From JACCTH01 sp050741915 (GTDB taxonomy: Bacteria; Actinomycetota; Acidimicrobiia; Spongiisociales; ZC4RG35): a stretch of DNA of 54,792 nt. Within the stretch, counting starts at the first letter, position 1. Every line of letters begins with the position of its first letter. A program made the translations under genes and the position numbers. Positions 41,419 through 49,108 of this stretch are shown in pieces. The notes under the pieces are model-generated. The model saw only the letters and a program-made list of their open reading frames with translations, was not told the DNA's origin and did not search any database. The stretch is from positions 1 through 54,792 of the forward strand of contig JBOGEX010000053.1 in the NCBI GenBank assembly GCA_050741915.1. The letters run 5' to 3'.

Positions 41419-42764
41419 CAGCGGTCGACGTCGCCCATCACCGGGTCGAGCGAAGCGATGGTCGCAATGGTGTCGGCCACCAAGGAGTCAGCCATCATGA
41501 TCGGGAGCGCCTGCAGGTTGTAGAACGAGGGGGCCCGGACGTGAACTCGATAGGGGATGCCCTCGCCGTCGGACACGATATAACAACCAAGCTCGCCCCG
41601 CGGTCCCTCGACGGCGGCATAGGTCTCGCCCGGGGGAACCCGGAACCCCTCGGTAAAGATCTTGAAGTGATGGATCAAAGCCTCCATCGACTCATCGATT
41701 CGGGCCCGAGGCGGTGGGGTGACCTTGCGGTCATCTGAGCGAAAGTCACCTTTCGGCATTGCCTCGGCCACCTGCTCGACAATCCGGGCCGACTGCAGAA
41801 TTTCTTCAATTCGGACCCGATAGCGGTCGTAGACATCGCCCTGCTCACCTACCGGGACGTCGAACTCATACTGCCCGATGCCCGAGTAGGGGAATACCTT
41901 GCGTAGGTCCCAGTCAACGCCGGTCGAACGGAGGGTCGGACCGGTGACGCTGTAGGCGAGGCATTCCTCAGTGGAGATAACCCCAACCCCCCTGGTGCGA
42001 CCGGTCCAGATCGGATTCTCTTTGAGCATGTCGTCGTAGTCCACGATCCGGGCGCGGATGTTCTCGACGATTGCCTTGACATCGGCCCGCCAGCCGGGCG
42101 GAAGATCGGCCGCCACCCCTCCTGGGCGGATGTAGTTGTGGTTCATTCGCAGCCCGGTGACGGTCTCGAAGAAAGCCAGGACCTGTTCTCTATCGCGGAA
42201 GCCGTAGGTCATGATGGAAAGGGCCCCGATGTCCATGCCGTTGGTCGCCATCGCCACCAGATGCGACGAGATGCGGTTGAGCTCGGTCATCAAGACCCGG
42301 ATGGCATCCGCGCGGGGCGGCACCTCAATTCCCAGAAGCGTTTCTGTCGCCAGCGAGAAACACAGCTCGTTGTGGAAGGAAGCCAGGTAATCCATCCGGG
42401 TGACGTTGGTCGGACCCTGCATGAAGGTCAGTTCCTCGGCCGTCTTCTCCATCCCGGTGTGGAGATAACCGATAACCGGTTTGGTCCGGCGAACGATCTC
42501 GCCTTCCAACTCGATCTGGAGTCGGAGCACTCCGTGGGTCGAAGGGTGCTGAGGTCCCATGTTGACGATCATGCGCTCGTCATCTGAGAACTCATCGTCG
42601 AAGACGTAGTCGTCGGAGACGACCGTGCCCACCTGTTCCTGGAGGCGGAACCCGGACTCCTCCTGGCGCATCTCCTGGGCGCCTTCGTCTGTAGAGGCGG
42701 TGTCTGGTTCTTCAGTGCCGGAGATCCAGAGGTCGATTTCTTGTCGGGTTGTTTGATCTGTCAC
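41418..42764 (-). CDS. nuoD: NADH-quinone oxidoreductase subunit D (cluster 2)
   Basis: 448 residues. A 60-residue acidic N-terminal extension precedes the canonical NMGPQHPSTHGVLRL. Conserved YLHTGMEKTAEELTFMQGPT and RMDYLASFHNELCFSLATE follow. It forms the quinone pocket with NuoB. It abuts nuoC. The extension is absent from the cluster 1 copy and its role is unclear. Confidence 0.95.
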   Translation of the reverse strand: MTDQTTRQEIDLWISGTEEPDTASTDEGAQEMRQEESGFRLQEQVGTVVSDDYVFDDEFSDDERMIVNMGPQHPSTHGVLRLQIELEGEIVRRTKPVIGYLHTGMEKTAEELTFMQGPTNVTRMDYLASFHNELCFSLATETLLGIEVPPRADAIRVLMTELNRISSHLVAMATNGMDIGALSIMTYGFRDREQVLAFFETVTGLRMNHNYIRPGGVAADLPPGWRADVKAIVENIRARIVDYDDMLKENPIWTGRTRGVGVISTEECLAYSVTGPTLRSTGVDWDLRKVFPYSGIGQYEFDVPVGEQGDVYDRYRVRIEEILQSARIVEQVAEAMPKGDFRSDDRKVTPPPRARIDESMEALIHHFKIFTEGFRVPPGETYAAVEGPRGELGCYIVSDGEGIPYRVHVRAPSFYNLQALPIMMADSLVADTIATIASLDPVMGDVDR

Positions 42765-43232
42765 TTAGCTCACCTTGTGAGAGCCCTTGAACTGCACGGG
42801 TACCGAGCCGACGGCGAAGTCCTTGCGCAACGGAAACCCCTCCCAATCGTCGGGCATCAGTATGCGGGTGAGATCGGGGTGATCGTCAAAGACGATGCCG
42901 AACATGTCGAAGACTTCTCGCTCGGCGTAATTGGCGCCCGGCCATACCGGCACTAACGAGGGCACCGAGGGCTCTTCTCCGGAGGCGCCGACAATGATTC
43001 GCAGCCGGAGCTTGTGCTCGAGTGAGAGCAGGTTGACGACAACGTCGAAGCGTGGCTCACGGTCAAGCCAGTCGACGGCCGTGACGTCGGAGAGGAGCTC
43101 AAAGCCCGCTTCACGAGCGGCCTCGGCAAAATCCCGCAGCCGCTCGGTCGGTACCCGCACCACATCTTGGCCCGCGCTCTGCGACCACTCCGCATCGGTG
43201 ATGTTCTCGAACAACGCCTGGGGCGTCGTCAT
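42765..43232 (-). CDS. nuoC: NADH-quinone oxidoreductase subunit C (cluster 2)
   Basis: 155 residues. Signature NYAEREVFDMFGIVFDDHPD followed by LRKDFAVG. The ATG at 43232 (MTTPQALFENITDAEW) makes an ATGA overlap with nuoB; longer frames are antisense within nuoB. Peripheral-arm structural subunit. Confidence 0.93.
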   Translation of the reverse strand: MTTPQALFENITDAEWSQSAGQDVVRVPTERLRDFAEAAREAGFELLSDVTAVDWLDREPRFDVVVNLLSLEHKLRLRIIVGASGEEPSVPSLVPVWPGANYAEREVFDMFGIVFDDHPDLTRILMPDDWEGFPLRKDFAVGSVPVQFKGSHKVS

Positions 43233-43696
43233 GCCTTCCCGGCCATGATGTTGTCGTGGAGGGTGAGAATCCCGTGCATGAGACTCTGCGGGCCTGGTGG
43301 ACACCCGGGGACGTAGATATCGACCGGCACCACTTGATCGACTCCCTGGACCAGGGCATAGTTGTTGAACATGCCCCCGGTGGAGGCACAGGCCCCCATG
43401 GATATCACCCACTTCGGATCGGGCATCTGGTCGTACACCTGGCGCAGGACCGGCGCCATCTTCTGGCTGACCCGTCCGGCCACGATCATGAGATCGGCCT
43501 GGCGGGGAGAGGCGCGAAAGACTTCCATCCCAAAGCGAGCAAGGTCGTAATGAGCAGCCCCTGTGGCCATCATCTCGATCGCGCAACAGGCGAGGCCGAA
43601 GGTGGCCGGGAACATCGATCGGCTTTGTGCCCATCGTGCCGCCTTGTCGATGGTGGTGGTGAGAAGGTTGGTGGGAGCGGTGCGGCGAACGCTCAT
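43229..43696 (-). CDS. nuoB: NADH-quinone oxidoreductase subunit B (cluster 2)
   Basis: 155 residues, cluster N2 ligands in FGLACCAIEMMATGA, MGACASTGGMFNNY and YVPGCPPGPQSLM. The ATG at 43696 (MSVRRTAPTNLL) overlaps the nuoA stop as ATGA. Confidence 0.94.
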   Translation of the reverse strand: MSVRRTAPTNLLTTTIDKAARWAQSRSMFPATFGLACCAIEMMATGAAHYDLARFGMEVFRASPRQADLMIVAGRVSQKMAPVLRQVYDQMPDPKWVISMGACASTGGMFNNYALVQGVDQVVPVDIYVPGCPPGPQSLMHGILTLHDNIMAGKA

Positions 43697-44100
43697 GCGG
43701 CTTGTTCTTCGTCCTCCGTTCGATAGCGAGCCCGTCTGTGGACGTTCCAATCGAGGGCTCCCCGCTTCCACACGTAAACCAGGGTTTCCAACACGAAGAA
43801 GGTGAAGATCCCCATGGCCGCTACCCCGTACCAACCGAGGTCGGGAAAGCGAGTCGCCCAGGCGAAGAGAAAGATGATCTCGACGTCGAAGATCACGAAG
43901 AGCATCGCCACTAGATAGAACTTGACTGGAAAGCGCTGAACCGGCTCGGTCTCGGACAGGATCCCGCATTCGTAGGGGGCCAGTTTCTCGGGGGTGGGGT
44001 TGCGCGGAGAGAAGAACCTCGAGACGAAGAGGGAAACTCCGACAAAGGCAACCGCCAGGGCGGCCATGATCGCAATCGGCAGATAATCGACCAGTTGCAT
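43693..44100 (-). CDS. nuoA: NADH-quinone oxidoreductase subunit A (cluster 2)
   Basis: 135 residues, three helices, YECGILSETEPVQRFPVKFY loop and FVIFDVEIIFLFAWA. First gene of cluster 2. AGGA lies very close to the ATG; upstream is a 290-bp noncoding stretch with a palindromic element and then a decayed VapBC. Confidence 0.93.
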   Translation of the reverse strand: MQLVDYLPIAIMAALAVAFVGVSLFVSRFFSPRNPTPEKLAPYECGILSETEPVQRFPVKFYLVAMLFVIFDVEIIFLFAWATRFPDLGWYGVAAMGIFTFFVLETLVYVWKRGALDWNVHRRARYRTEDEEQAA

Positions 44101-44437
44101 TTCCTGGTCGGGAGGTTAGAACCGCGCCGGTGTCACTCAGCCGAATCGGTCGGCGGTCCCGCTTGTCGCTCGCATCAGCATATTCGGTGCAGGAAGACCA
44201 CCCCAGCCCAAATTTGTCTCAGGGCGACCAGGGGTTGGTGGTGGTGCAACGAATTTACCCTTGGTAGTCCTTTGCACTGGCAATCTCGCTGTTCGAGGTG
44301 AACGAACCGGTGGTTGCCGCCGAGGGGCGAATAGGCAAGAGGAGGATTGCGGGGGCGATCGGAGAATCCGTACCTGCGCCCGTGCCGTCCGAGAGATCGC
44401 TACCGCAGGGCGCCCCGGGCAGCTTCGATTTGGGAGC
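44101..44437. other. Noncoding region upstream of nuo cluster 2
   Basis: No supported gene. It must hold the cluster 2 promoter (a TTCTAA box near 44119 on the minus strand is a weak candidate), the R3 element at 44209-44265 and sequence continuing from the decayed toxin gene. Confidence 0.5.
44209..44265. repeat. AAATTTG palindromic element (family R3), copy 2
   Basis: CAAATTTGTCTCAGGGCGACC, read through about 44229, is followed by a near-inverse unit ending ACGAATTTACCC. It closely matches the central part of 10008-10120 and again lies past the 3' end of a toxin gene. Confidence 0.75.
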
Positions 44438-44803
44438 TAGAAGACACCCGAAACCGCGCCTGCCTCAACCGTCATGGCTGCCAGATATGCGTCGGGAATG
44501 GCGTTTCCTCCTGGTCACCAGTTCGTCAAATACCGGCCACGCCCGTTCGCAGGGCCTCACGACAACCGCAGCCGGTGACACTCGCAAACGATTTACAAAA
44601 CTGAGAGCGATTGTTGGTGAGGTTGGATCCCGGAAGATCCGTGGATGGGTAACGACTCGGACGAAGCCGGCAAGTACCTGTTCCGGCAAGCCGAGTGGCT
44701 CCGCACCAATGCGGACCTCATCAAGCCAAGCCCGGTACGCGGTGTGCTGGACCGCGTCAGCTCGGTGGGCATATACCAAGGCGTTGACGTCGCAGAGAAG
44801 CAT
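44438..44803 (-). pseudogene. Frameshifted VapC-like PIN-domain toxin
   Basis: The first frame gives 112 residues (LLCDVNALVYAHRAD with the metal Asp, EQVLAGFVRVVTHPRIF with the conserved Glu) and then turns to KRHSRRISGSHDG and stops at 44465. One frame over, the missing end resumes as AIPDAYLAAMTVEAGA, the expected VapC motif with its Asp, and stops at 44438. The break is near 44500-44515, at a GGAGGAAA stretch. The final DxDF-like part is also lost, so a second lesion is likely. Confidence 0.82.
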
Positions 44804-44809
44804 CCAGGA

Positions 44810-45055
44810 CTAGCTGTCCTCCATGACTTCCAGCAAGGCGGCATTGGAATCGAGGTCGACCCCCGGCATCAGTCCCTGCGAACCGTAAACGGGAAGCGGC
44901 TTGACTCGTTCCATGCGCACTTCGGAGCGGTGGAAGGATTCGCGAAGAGCGTCTTCGATAATCGAGGCGATTGTGCGCCCTGACCGAGCGGCCCGTTCCT
45001 TGAGCTGACGGAACAGGTGATCGTCGATACGAACCGTGGTCCTCATTGCGGGCAT
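44810..45055 (-). CDS. Ribbon-helix-helix antitoxin of the decayed VapC
   Basis: 81 residues: RTTVRIDDHLFRQLKERAAR and SGRTIASIIEDALRESF form a ribbon-helix-helix domain, with tail RVKPLPVYGSQGLMPGVDLD that matches VapB-type toxin wrapping. Starts at 45076, 45055 or 45046 are possible. The gene looks intact while its toxin is broken, as expected if the toxin is lost first. Confidence 0.82.
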   Translation of the reverse strand: MPAMRTTVRIDDHLFRQLKERAARSGRTIASIIEDALRESFHRSEVRMERVKPLPVYGSQGLMPGVDLDSNAALLEVMEDS

Positions 45056-45069
45056 TTCAGCATCACGCC

Positions 45070-45087
45070 TTGGCATAAAGATGCCAA
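45070..45087. promoter_or_regulatory. Palindromic operator of the second VapBC locus
   Basis: Perfect 7-bp arms TTGGCAT / ATGCCAA with a 4-bp spacer, immediately upstream of the antitoxin coding region. Confidence 0.6.
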
Positions 45088-45100
45088 CGACTGAACCTCA

Positions 45101-46336
45101 TCAGGCGACCGGCAAAGGCCGCACGAGGGCGGCGAGCACGTTGTAGACCCGCTCGCCAGCCGATTTTTCGTCCTCGTCGAGCAGGTTTGACATCACCTTC
45201 AGCGTCCACTCCATCAAGGGCTTGCTGTGGAGGCCGGCGTGGGCGAGCGTGCGCATCACAGACGGATTAGCGATGAGCTTGACGAAGACCCGCGCCATCT
45301 TGTAGTAGAGCCCAAATTCTTCATCGAGTTCGCGGGCATAACCATTGAGCACTGACGGGTCTCGCTGCGCAATGGCTTCGGAAATGTGCCTGGCGGCGAT
45401 GGCGCCGGTCTCATAGGCATAAGAAATGCCCTCCCCGTTCCAGGGATTGATCGCCCCGGCGGCGTCGCCAATCGTCAGCCAGTTGCGGCCGATCGAGGGT
45501 GAGCGCGAGAAGCTCATCGCCAACTTGCCCCCGACCGGCTCGGTTAACTTCGACTCCTCGCTCAGGTCCCAATAATCGGGGGCGATGCGGACGTAGTCGG
45601 CCATCATCATGGAGGTATTGACGCCTTTCCAGCGCTTGTTGGTTGACAGCAGTCCGACCCCGACATTCACCGTCCCGTCGCCGAGAGGGAAGACCCAGCC
45701 GTAGCCCGGCATGGTGTCGCCATTCTCGTCGCGCATGTCGAGCTGGCTTTCGAGAAAGGGATCCTGCGAGCGGGGCGAGGCGTAGTAACCACGGGCTGCC
45801 ATGCCCATGGGATAGTCCTTGCGGCGCACCGTTCCTAGCTCGCGACCGAAGCGGTTCATCGACCCATCGGCGATGACGACGAAGTTCGGTTCGACTGTGC
45901 GAGTTTCTCCCTCGTGGACGAGATCGACCGCCTTGAGATCGCCGGCTGTCAGCTTGGGCAACGCCTCGGTCTTCTCCAGGACCACGGCCCCTTGTTTGCG
46001 GGCGAGGGCGGCCACCTGGGCATCTAGATCACGCCGGCGGATCACCCCACCCCAATTCGGATACTTGGAGTGATCGGGCCAGCTCATCTCCAGGTAATCC
46101 TCGCCGGCATATGAACGCAGGCCGGTGATCCGATGAAACTCTGGAACCGAGAAATCGAAGCCCATCTGCTCGAGCCAATAGATCGCCCGCGGAGTGAGCC
46201 CGTCGCCGCAGGTCTTGGCGCGGGGGTACTCCTTCTTCTCGACCAGCGTTACCTGATGACCGGAACGAGCCAGCCAGTAGGCGGCCGCCGAACCCGCCGG
46301 ACCCCCGCCGACGACAAGCACCGAACTATCGGGCAT
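45101..46336 (-). CDS. Geranylgeranyl-reductase-family FAD flavoprotein, possible menaquinone reductase (MenJ-like)
   Basis: 411 residues. N-terminal FAD site VLVVGGGPAGSAAAYWLARS, then EKKEYPRAKTCGDGLTPRAI, a family motif, and IGDAAGAINPWNGEGISYAY, the second FAD motif. Family members saturate isoprenoid chains; in mycobacteria MenJ reduces one menaquinone prenyl bond. Its place between complex I and a Rieske/cytochrome b operon fits a menaquinone role, but archaeal-type lipid or chlorophyll-type substrates share the fold. The start at 46336 (MPDSSVLVVGGG) leaves 25 bp to divergent rex. Confidence 0.82.
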   Translation of the reverse strand: MPDSSVLVVGGGPAGSAAAYWLARSGHQVTLVEKKEYPRAKTCGDGLTPRAIYWLEQMGFDFSVPEFHRITGLRSYAGEDYLEMSWPDHSKYPNWGGVIRRRDLDAQVAALARKQGAVVLEKTEALPKLTAGDLKAVDLVHEGETRTVEPNFVVIADGSMNRFGRELGTVRRKDYPMGMAARGYYASPRSQDPFLESQLDMRDENGDTMPGYGWVFPLGDGTVNVGVGLLSTNKRWKGVNTSMMMADYVRIAPDYWDLSEESKLTEPVGGKLAMSFSRSPSIGRNWLTIGDAAGAINPWNGEGISYAYETGAIAARHISEAIAQRDPSVLNGYARELDEEFGLYYKMARVFVKLIANPSVMRTLAHAGLHSKPLMEWTLKVMSNLLDEDEKSAGERVYNVLAALVRPLPVA

Positions 46337-46340
46337 CGGT

Positions 46341-46358
46341 CCCAAGGTTACCGTTGGG
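46341..46358. promoter_or_regulatory. Palindrome between the divergent flavoprotein and rex genes
   Basis: CCCAAGGTTACCGTTGGG: eight base pairs with one bulged G. It fills most of the 25-bp gap, so a regulator bound here would affect both genes. It does not match the usual Rex site (TGTGAA-N-TTCACA). Confidence 0.4.
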
Positions 46359-46361
46359 TGG

Positions 46362-46988
46362 GTGAAGGACATTCCACGGGCGACCGTCGGACGCCTGGCG
46401 CGCTACCTGCAGGGCCTTGACGAACTCGCTTCCTTCAAAGTCTCCTCAACGGACATCGCCAACGCGGTGGGAGTAAGCGCCGCTCAGGTGAGGCGAGACC
46501 TCTCCTACCTCGGGCACCAGGGAATTCGTGGGGTGGGCTATGAGACCGATCAATTGAAATCGGCGCTACGTCGCGAGCTGGGATTGGTGGAGAACGTTGG
46601 GGTGGCAATCGTCGGGGCAGGACACCTGGGTCAGGCCCTGGCGGGATACGGGGGGTTTGACGAGCGCGGCTTCACGATCTCGGGCCTTTACGACATCGAC
46701 CCCCGCAAGGTTGGAAACGTCGTCCATGGTTACGCGATCAAGCATCTCGATCGGCTCGCTGATGACGCCCGCGCCCGCCGTTTCGCCATCGCCATCATCG
46801 CCACCCCGGCCGACGCCGCCCCCGAGGTTCTGCGTCGCTTGGCCGAGTCGGGGGTGCGTTCGGTCCTGAACTTCGCCCCGGCGGCATTGCGTCCGCCGTC
46901 CTCGGTGGAGGTGCGCAACGTCGACCTCTCCACCGAACTGCAGATCCTCAGCTTTTACCGAATCCGCCAGGCCAACGGCTCGAGCTGA
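46362..46988 (+). CDS. rex: Redox-sensing transcriptional repressor Rex
   Basis: 208 residues. The N-terminal winged helix (PRATVGRLARYLQGLDELAS, SSTDIANAVGVSAAQVRRDL, GIRGVGYETDQL) is followed by a Rossmann domain with GAGHLGQALAGYGGF. Rex binds DNA when NADH/NAD+ is low and leaves when NADH rises, controlling respiratory genes. GTG start. Lying between two respiratory operons it may control complex I or the cytochrome b operon, though no clear Rex operator was seen upstream of either. Confidence 0.95.
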   Translation: MKDIPRATVGRLARYLQGLDELASFKVSSTDIANAVGVSAAQVRRDLSYLGHQGIRGVGYETDQLKSALRRELGLVENVGVAIVGAGHLGQALAGYGGFDERGFTISGLYDIDPRKVGNVVHGYAIKHLDRLADDARARRFAIAIIATPADAAPEVLRRLAESGVRSVLNFAPAALRPPSSVEVRNVDLSTELQILSFYRIRQANGSS

Positions 46989-47009
46989 GCCTTCTGGCGT
47001 TCTCCGCGC

Positions 47010-47038
47010 GTGGACCGGCAGTAAAACTGCCGGTCCAC
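47010..47038. terminator. Strong hairpin between convergent rex and the cytochrome operon
   Basis: Perfect 13-bp stem GTGGACCGGCAGT / ACTGCCGGTCCAC with an AAA loop. An A-run follows at 47044-47048, serving as a T-run for the minus-strand transcript read the other way only in part. Likely a bidirectional terminator. Confidence 0.75.
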
Positions 47039-47054
47039 CTCATAAAAACGCCTG

Positions 47055-47408
47055 TTAAGCGCCTTCGGCGAGTTCCTCGTGTTGGCGGAGGGCGACGAGG
47101 AAGCCCACGAAGAGAGCGCCCGAGACCACCAAGTAGGTGATTGGGATGATGCGGATCTCGAAAGAGTTGAGGCCCTCGATGTCGGCGGGGCGGGGCCCGC
47201 GAGGGGCGTAGATCACGAAGAGCAGGGATGAGATGGTCAGCCATCCAAAGATCCCCGCTCCTGCCAGCAAGAGGCCCAAGCGCTTGCCGGTGTTGGTGTA
47301 GAGCAGCAGGTAGATAGTCCCGTAGAAGATGGCGAAGGCGGCCACGGTGAGGATGATCCCAGTCACGAACAAGTTGGCCGACAACAGCTCGCGAAAGAAC
47401 TCTCTCAT
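47055..47408 (-). CDS. Small three-helix membrane protein of the cytochrome b/Rieske operon
   Basis: 117 residues. Helices at about 11-35, 43-68 and 90-110, with the loop YAPRGPRPADIEGLNSFEIR between the last two. No cofactor ligands (only one His, near the C-terminus). It is the last gene of the operon and overlaps the dihaem cytochrome gene by four bases, so it is probably an accessory or assembly subunit. No family recognised. Confidence 0.7.
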   Translation of the reverse strand: MREFFRELLSANLFVTGIILTVAAFAIFYGTIYLLLYTNTGKRLGLLLAGAGIFGWLTISSLLFVIYAPRGPRPADIEGLNSFEIRIIPITYLVVSGALFVGFLVALRQHEELAEGA

Positions 47409-49108
47409 TGCTCCGACGCCTCCAATCCGGTGAGATTGCCCGAGCGGAGGTAGGTGGCGATTAGCCCGATGTCCTCCACGCTCAACACCCGGCCGAAGGC
47501 GGGCATGCGACCGCTGCCAATCCCGTTGACGCCATATGCCTCCGCCGCTGAGGAGCCCTCGGTGATGAACTCAACCAGCGCTTCCTCACTTAGGAACTGA
47601 ACGTTGGGCCGGCCCTCCCAGAGGGCGGGACCGAGCGCCCCGGATCCTGCCTCCTGGGTAAACGGCAGTCCCGCCGACCACCCGGCGGTGTGACAGCGGG
47701 CGCAATAGGCGTTGAACAGATAGACGGCTCGAGCGGCGGCTTCGCCATTACCGTCAAACCCGGCTGCCGCCACTCCTTCGATGTCAATTCGAAACTTCTC
47801 GCCGTCGGCGGCGGTACGGAGCGCATCCAGGGAATTGCGAGCGTCGCCCAGGAGCTGTTCTTGGTTGTCCCTGGTCACCACTTGCTGAAGCGAGACGCTC
47901 TCATTAGCCGATACTGCCCTTTCTGCCACGATGAGATCCCTGTCACCGGACGTGGCGGGGTTGGCTGGGTCCAAATTCAAGACCGTAAGGCCGAGAGGGC
48001 GAACCGCGCCGAGGGCTTCGCTCAGAAGGCTCGTGATGGCAGCCTCAGCGCTGTCGCTGATCCCGTCCCCGTCGGCGTCCTCGCCTGGAGCCGCCATGGC
48101 AGTCTCCATCCGATCGACGGTGGTGGTCAGAATGGGGTTGGTAGCCACCTGGGCATTAATGGCAGACATGAGTTGCTCGAAGACGTCGAGGTCAGGGAGA
48201 TCATTGGTTTGTGAGTTGGCCGGGTCAAAGCTCATGGCCTCCATGCCGGCGACGCCCCAGATCGAGGCGAACTCGGCGGTGAGCTGGTTGAGCTCGGTTT
48301 CGGATACATCGGAGAGTCCGTCGCCGTCGGTGTCGATTCCGGTTGCAGCCTGGTCTAACGTCTCTCGCATCGCTTCGGTCAGCGCGGCGGCGCGGTCGGC
48401 AATGGCGGGCGCTGCCTCAATCGTGGCAACGAGTTGCTCCTGGCGGATGATGGTGTCGGCCATTAGCGCCTCGGCGTTCTCCAGTCTCTGGTTCTCGCCG
48501 CTGATCCGAGAGCCCACTCGGGCCAGGGCATCCTGCTGGCCGATCTGGATCGACTGCAGGTAATTGACGATGTCCTGCACCTGGTTCTCGTTCATCGCCC
48601 CACCGCCGGCCAAACCCCAGGCCGGCATCGGTGTGTTGGGCCGTCCGAAGGTGACCCAGTAGTTGACCTCCTCCGGCTCGTAGCGATAGAAGATGTCGTC
48701 GAGGGATGGCACGTTCCACTGGGTTGTCACCCCGGTCCGCTTCTCGATGTACGAAGCAGTCCCCCCCGACCCACCGGGTCCGTGACAATCGAAGCATCCG
48801 AACTCGTCCACCAGGTGTTCGCCCCGGCTGATCGATTCCTCGCTGAATTGCTCGACGAAGCTCTCCTGCCGCTGGCCTTCACCAAGGAAATAGAGAGGCA
48901 GGCTGACGGCGAGGAATCCAGCGAAGAGCACCGCTCCTTGTTGCACCCGCTCTAGGCGCCGCGTCTCCAGTTCCTCATCTGTTCTACCTGACGCCTGATT
49001 GGGAGCGATCTCCTCTTTGCCCCGAGATCGCAGTGCCGAGACACCCAAGAAGGCAAGCCAAGCCACGCCGCCAACGACGGCGAGGGTGATGACGAGACTT
49101 GAGCTCAT
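47405..49108 (-). CDS. Membrane-anchored dihaem cytochrome c with two EF-hand-like repeats
   Basis: 567 residues. Two N-terminal hydrophobic helices (about 5-24 and 57-75), then CFDCH (105-109) and, far downstream, CARCH (469-473), each in a cytochrome c domain with a distal Met (PMPAWG; GRMPAFG). The 360-residue insert contains helical sequence and two related blocks of about 85 residues, each opening with a 12-residue EF-hand-like loop (DTDGDGLSDVSE, 259-270; DADGDGISDSAE, 344-355) and each containing DPAN. It takes the position of the QcrC-type cytochrome of actinobacterial bc complexes. Calcium binding is inferred from the loops. GTG/ATG overlaps on both sides. Confidence 0.85.
   Translation of the reverse strand: MSSSLVITLAVVGGVAWLAFLGVSALRSRGKEEIAPNQASGRTDEELETRRLERVQQGAVLFAGFLAVSLPLYFLGEGQRQESFVEQFSEESISRGEHLVDEFGCFDCHGPGGSGGTASYIEKRTGVTTQWNVPSLDDIFYRYEPEEVNYWVTFGRPNTPMPAWGLAGGGAMNENQVQDIVNYLQSIQIGQQDALARVGSRISGENQRLENAEALMADTIIRQEQLVATIEAAPAIADRAAALTEAMRETLDQAATGIDTDGDGLSDVSETELNQLTAEFASIWGVAGMEAMSFDPANSQTNDLPDLDVFEQLMSAINAQVATNPILTTTVDRMETAMAAPGEDADGDGISDSAEAAITSLLSEALGAVRPLGLTVLNLDPANPATSGDRDLIVAERAVSANESVSLQQVVTRDNQEQLLGDARNSLDALRTAADGEKFRIDIEGVAAAGFDGNGEAAARAVYLFNAYCARCHTAGWSAGLPFTQEAGSGALGPALWEGRPNVQFLSEEALVEFITEGSSAAEAYGVNGIGSGRMPAFGRVLSVEDIGLIATYLRSGNLTGLEASEQ

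Noticed and set aside
45101..46336. Flavoprotein as a chlorophyll or archaeal lipid reductase
   Set aside because: The fold permits it, but no photosynthesis or archaeal lipid genes are nearby and the respiratory context favours menaquinone; left as a family-level call.
46341..46358. Palindrome upstream of rex as a Rex autoregulatory site
   Set aside because: It does not resemble the known TGTGAA/TTCACA-type Rex operator; kept only as an unassigned palindrome.
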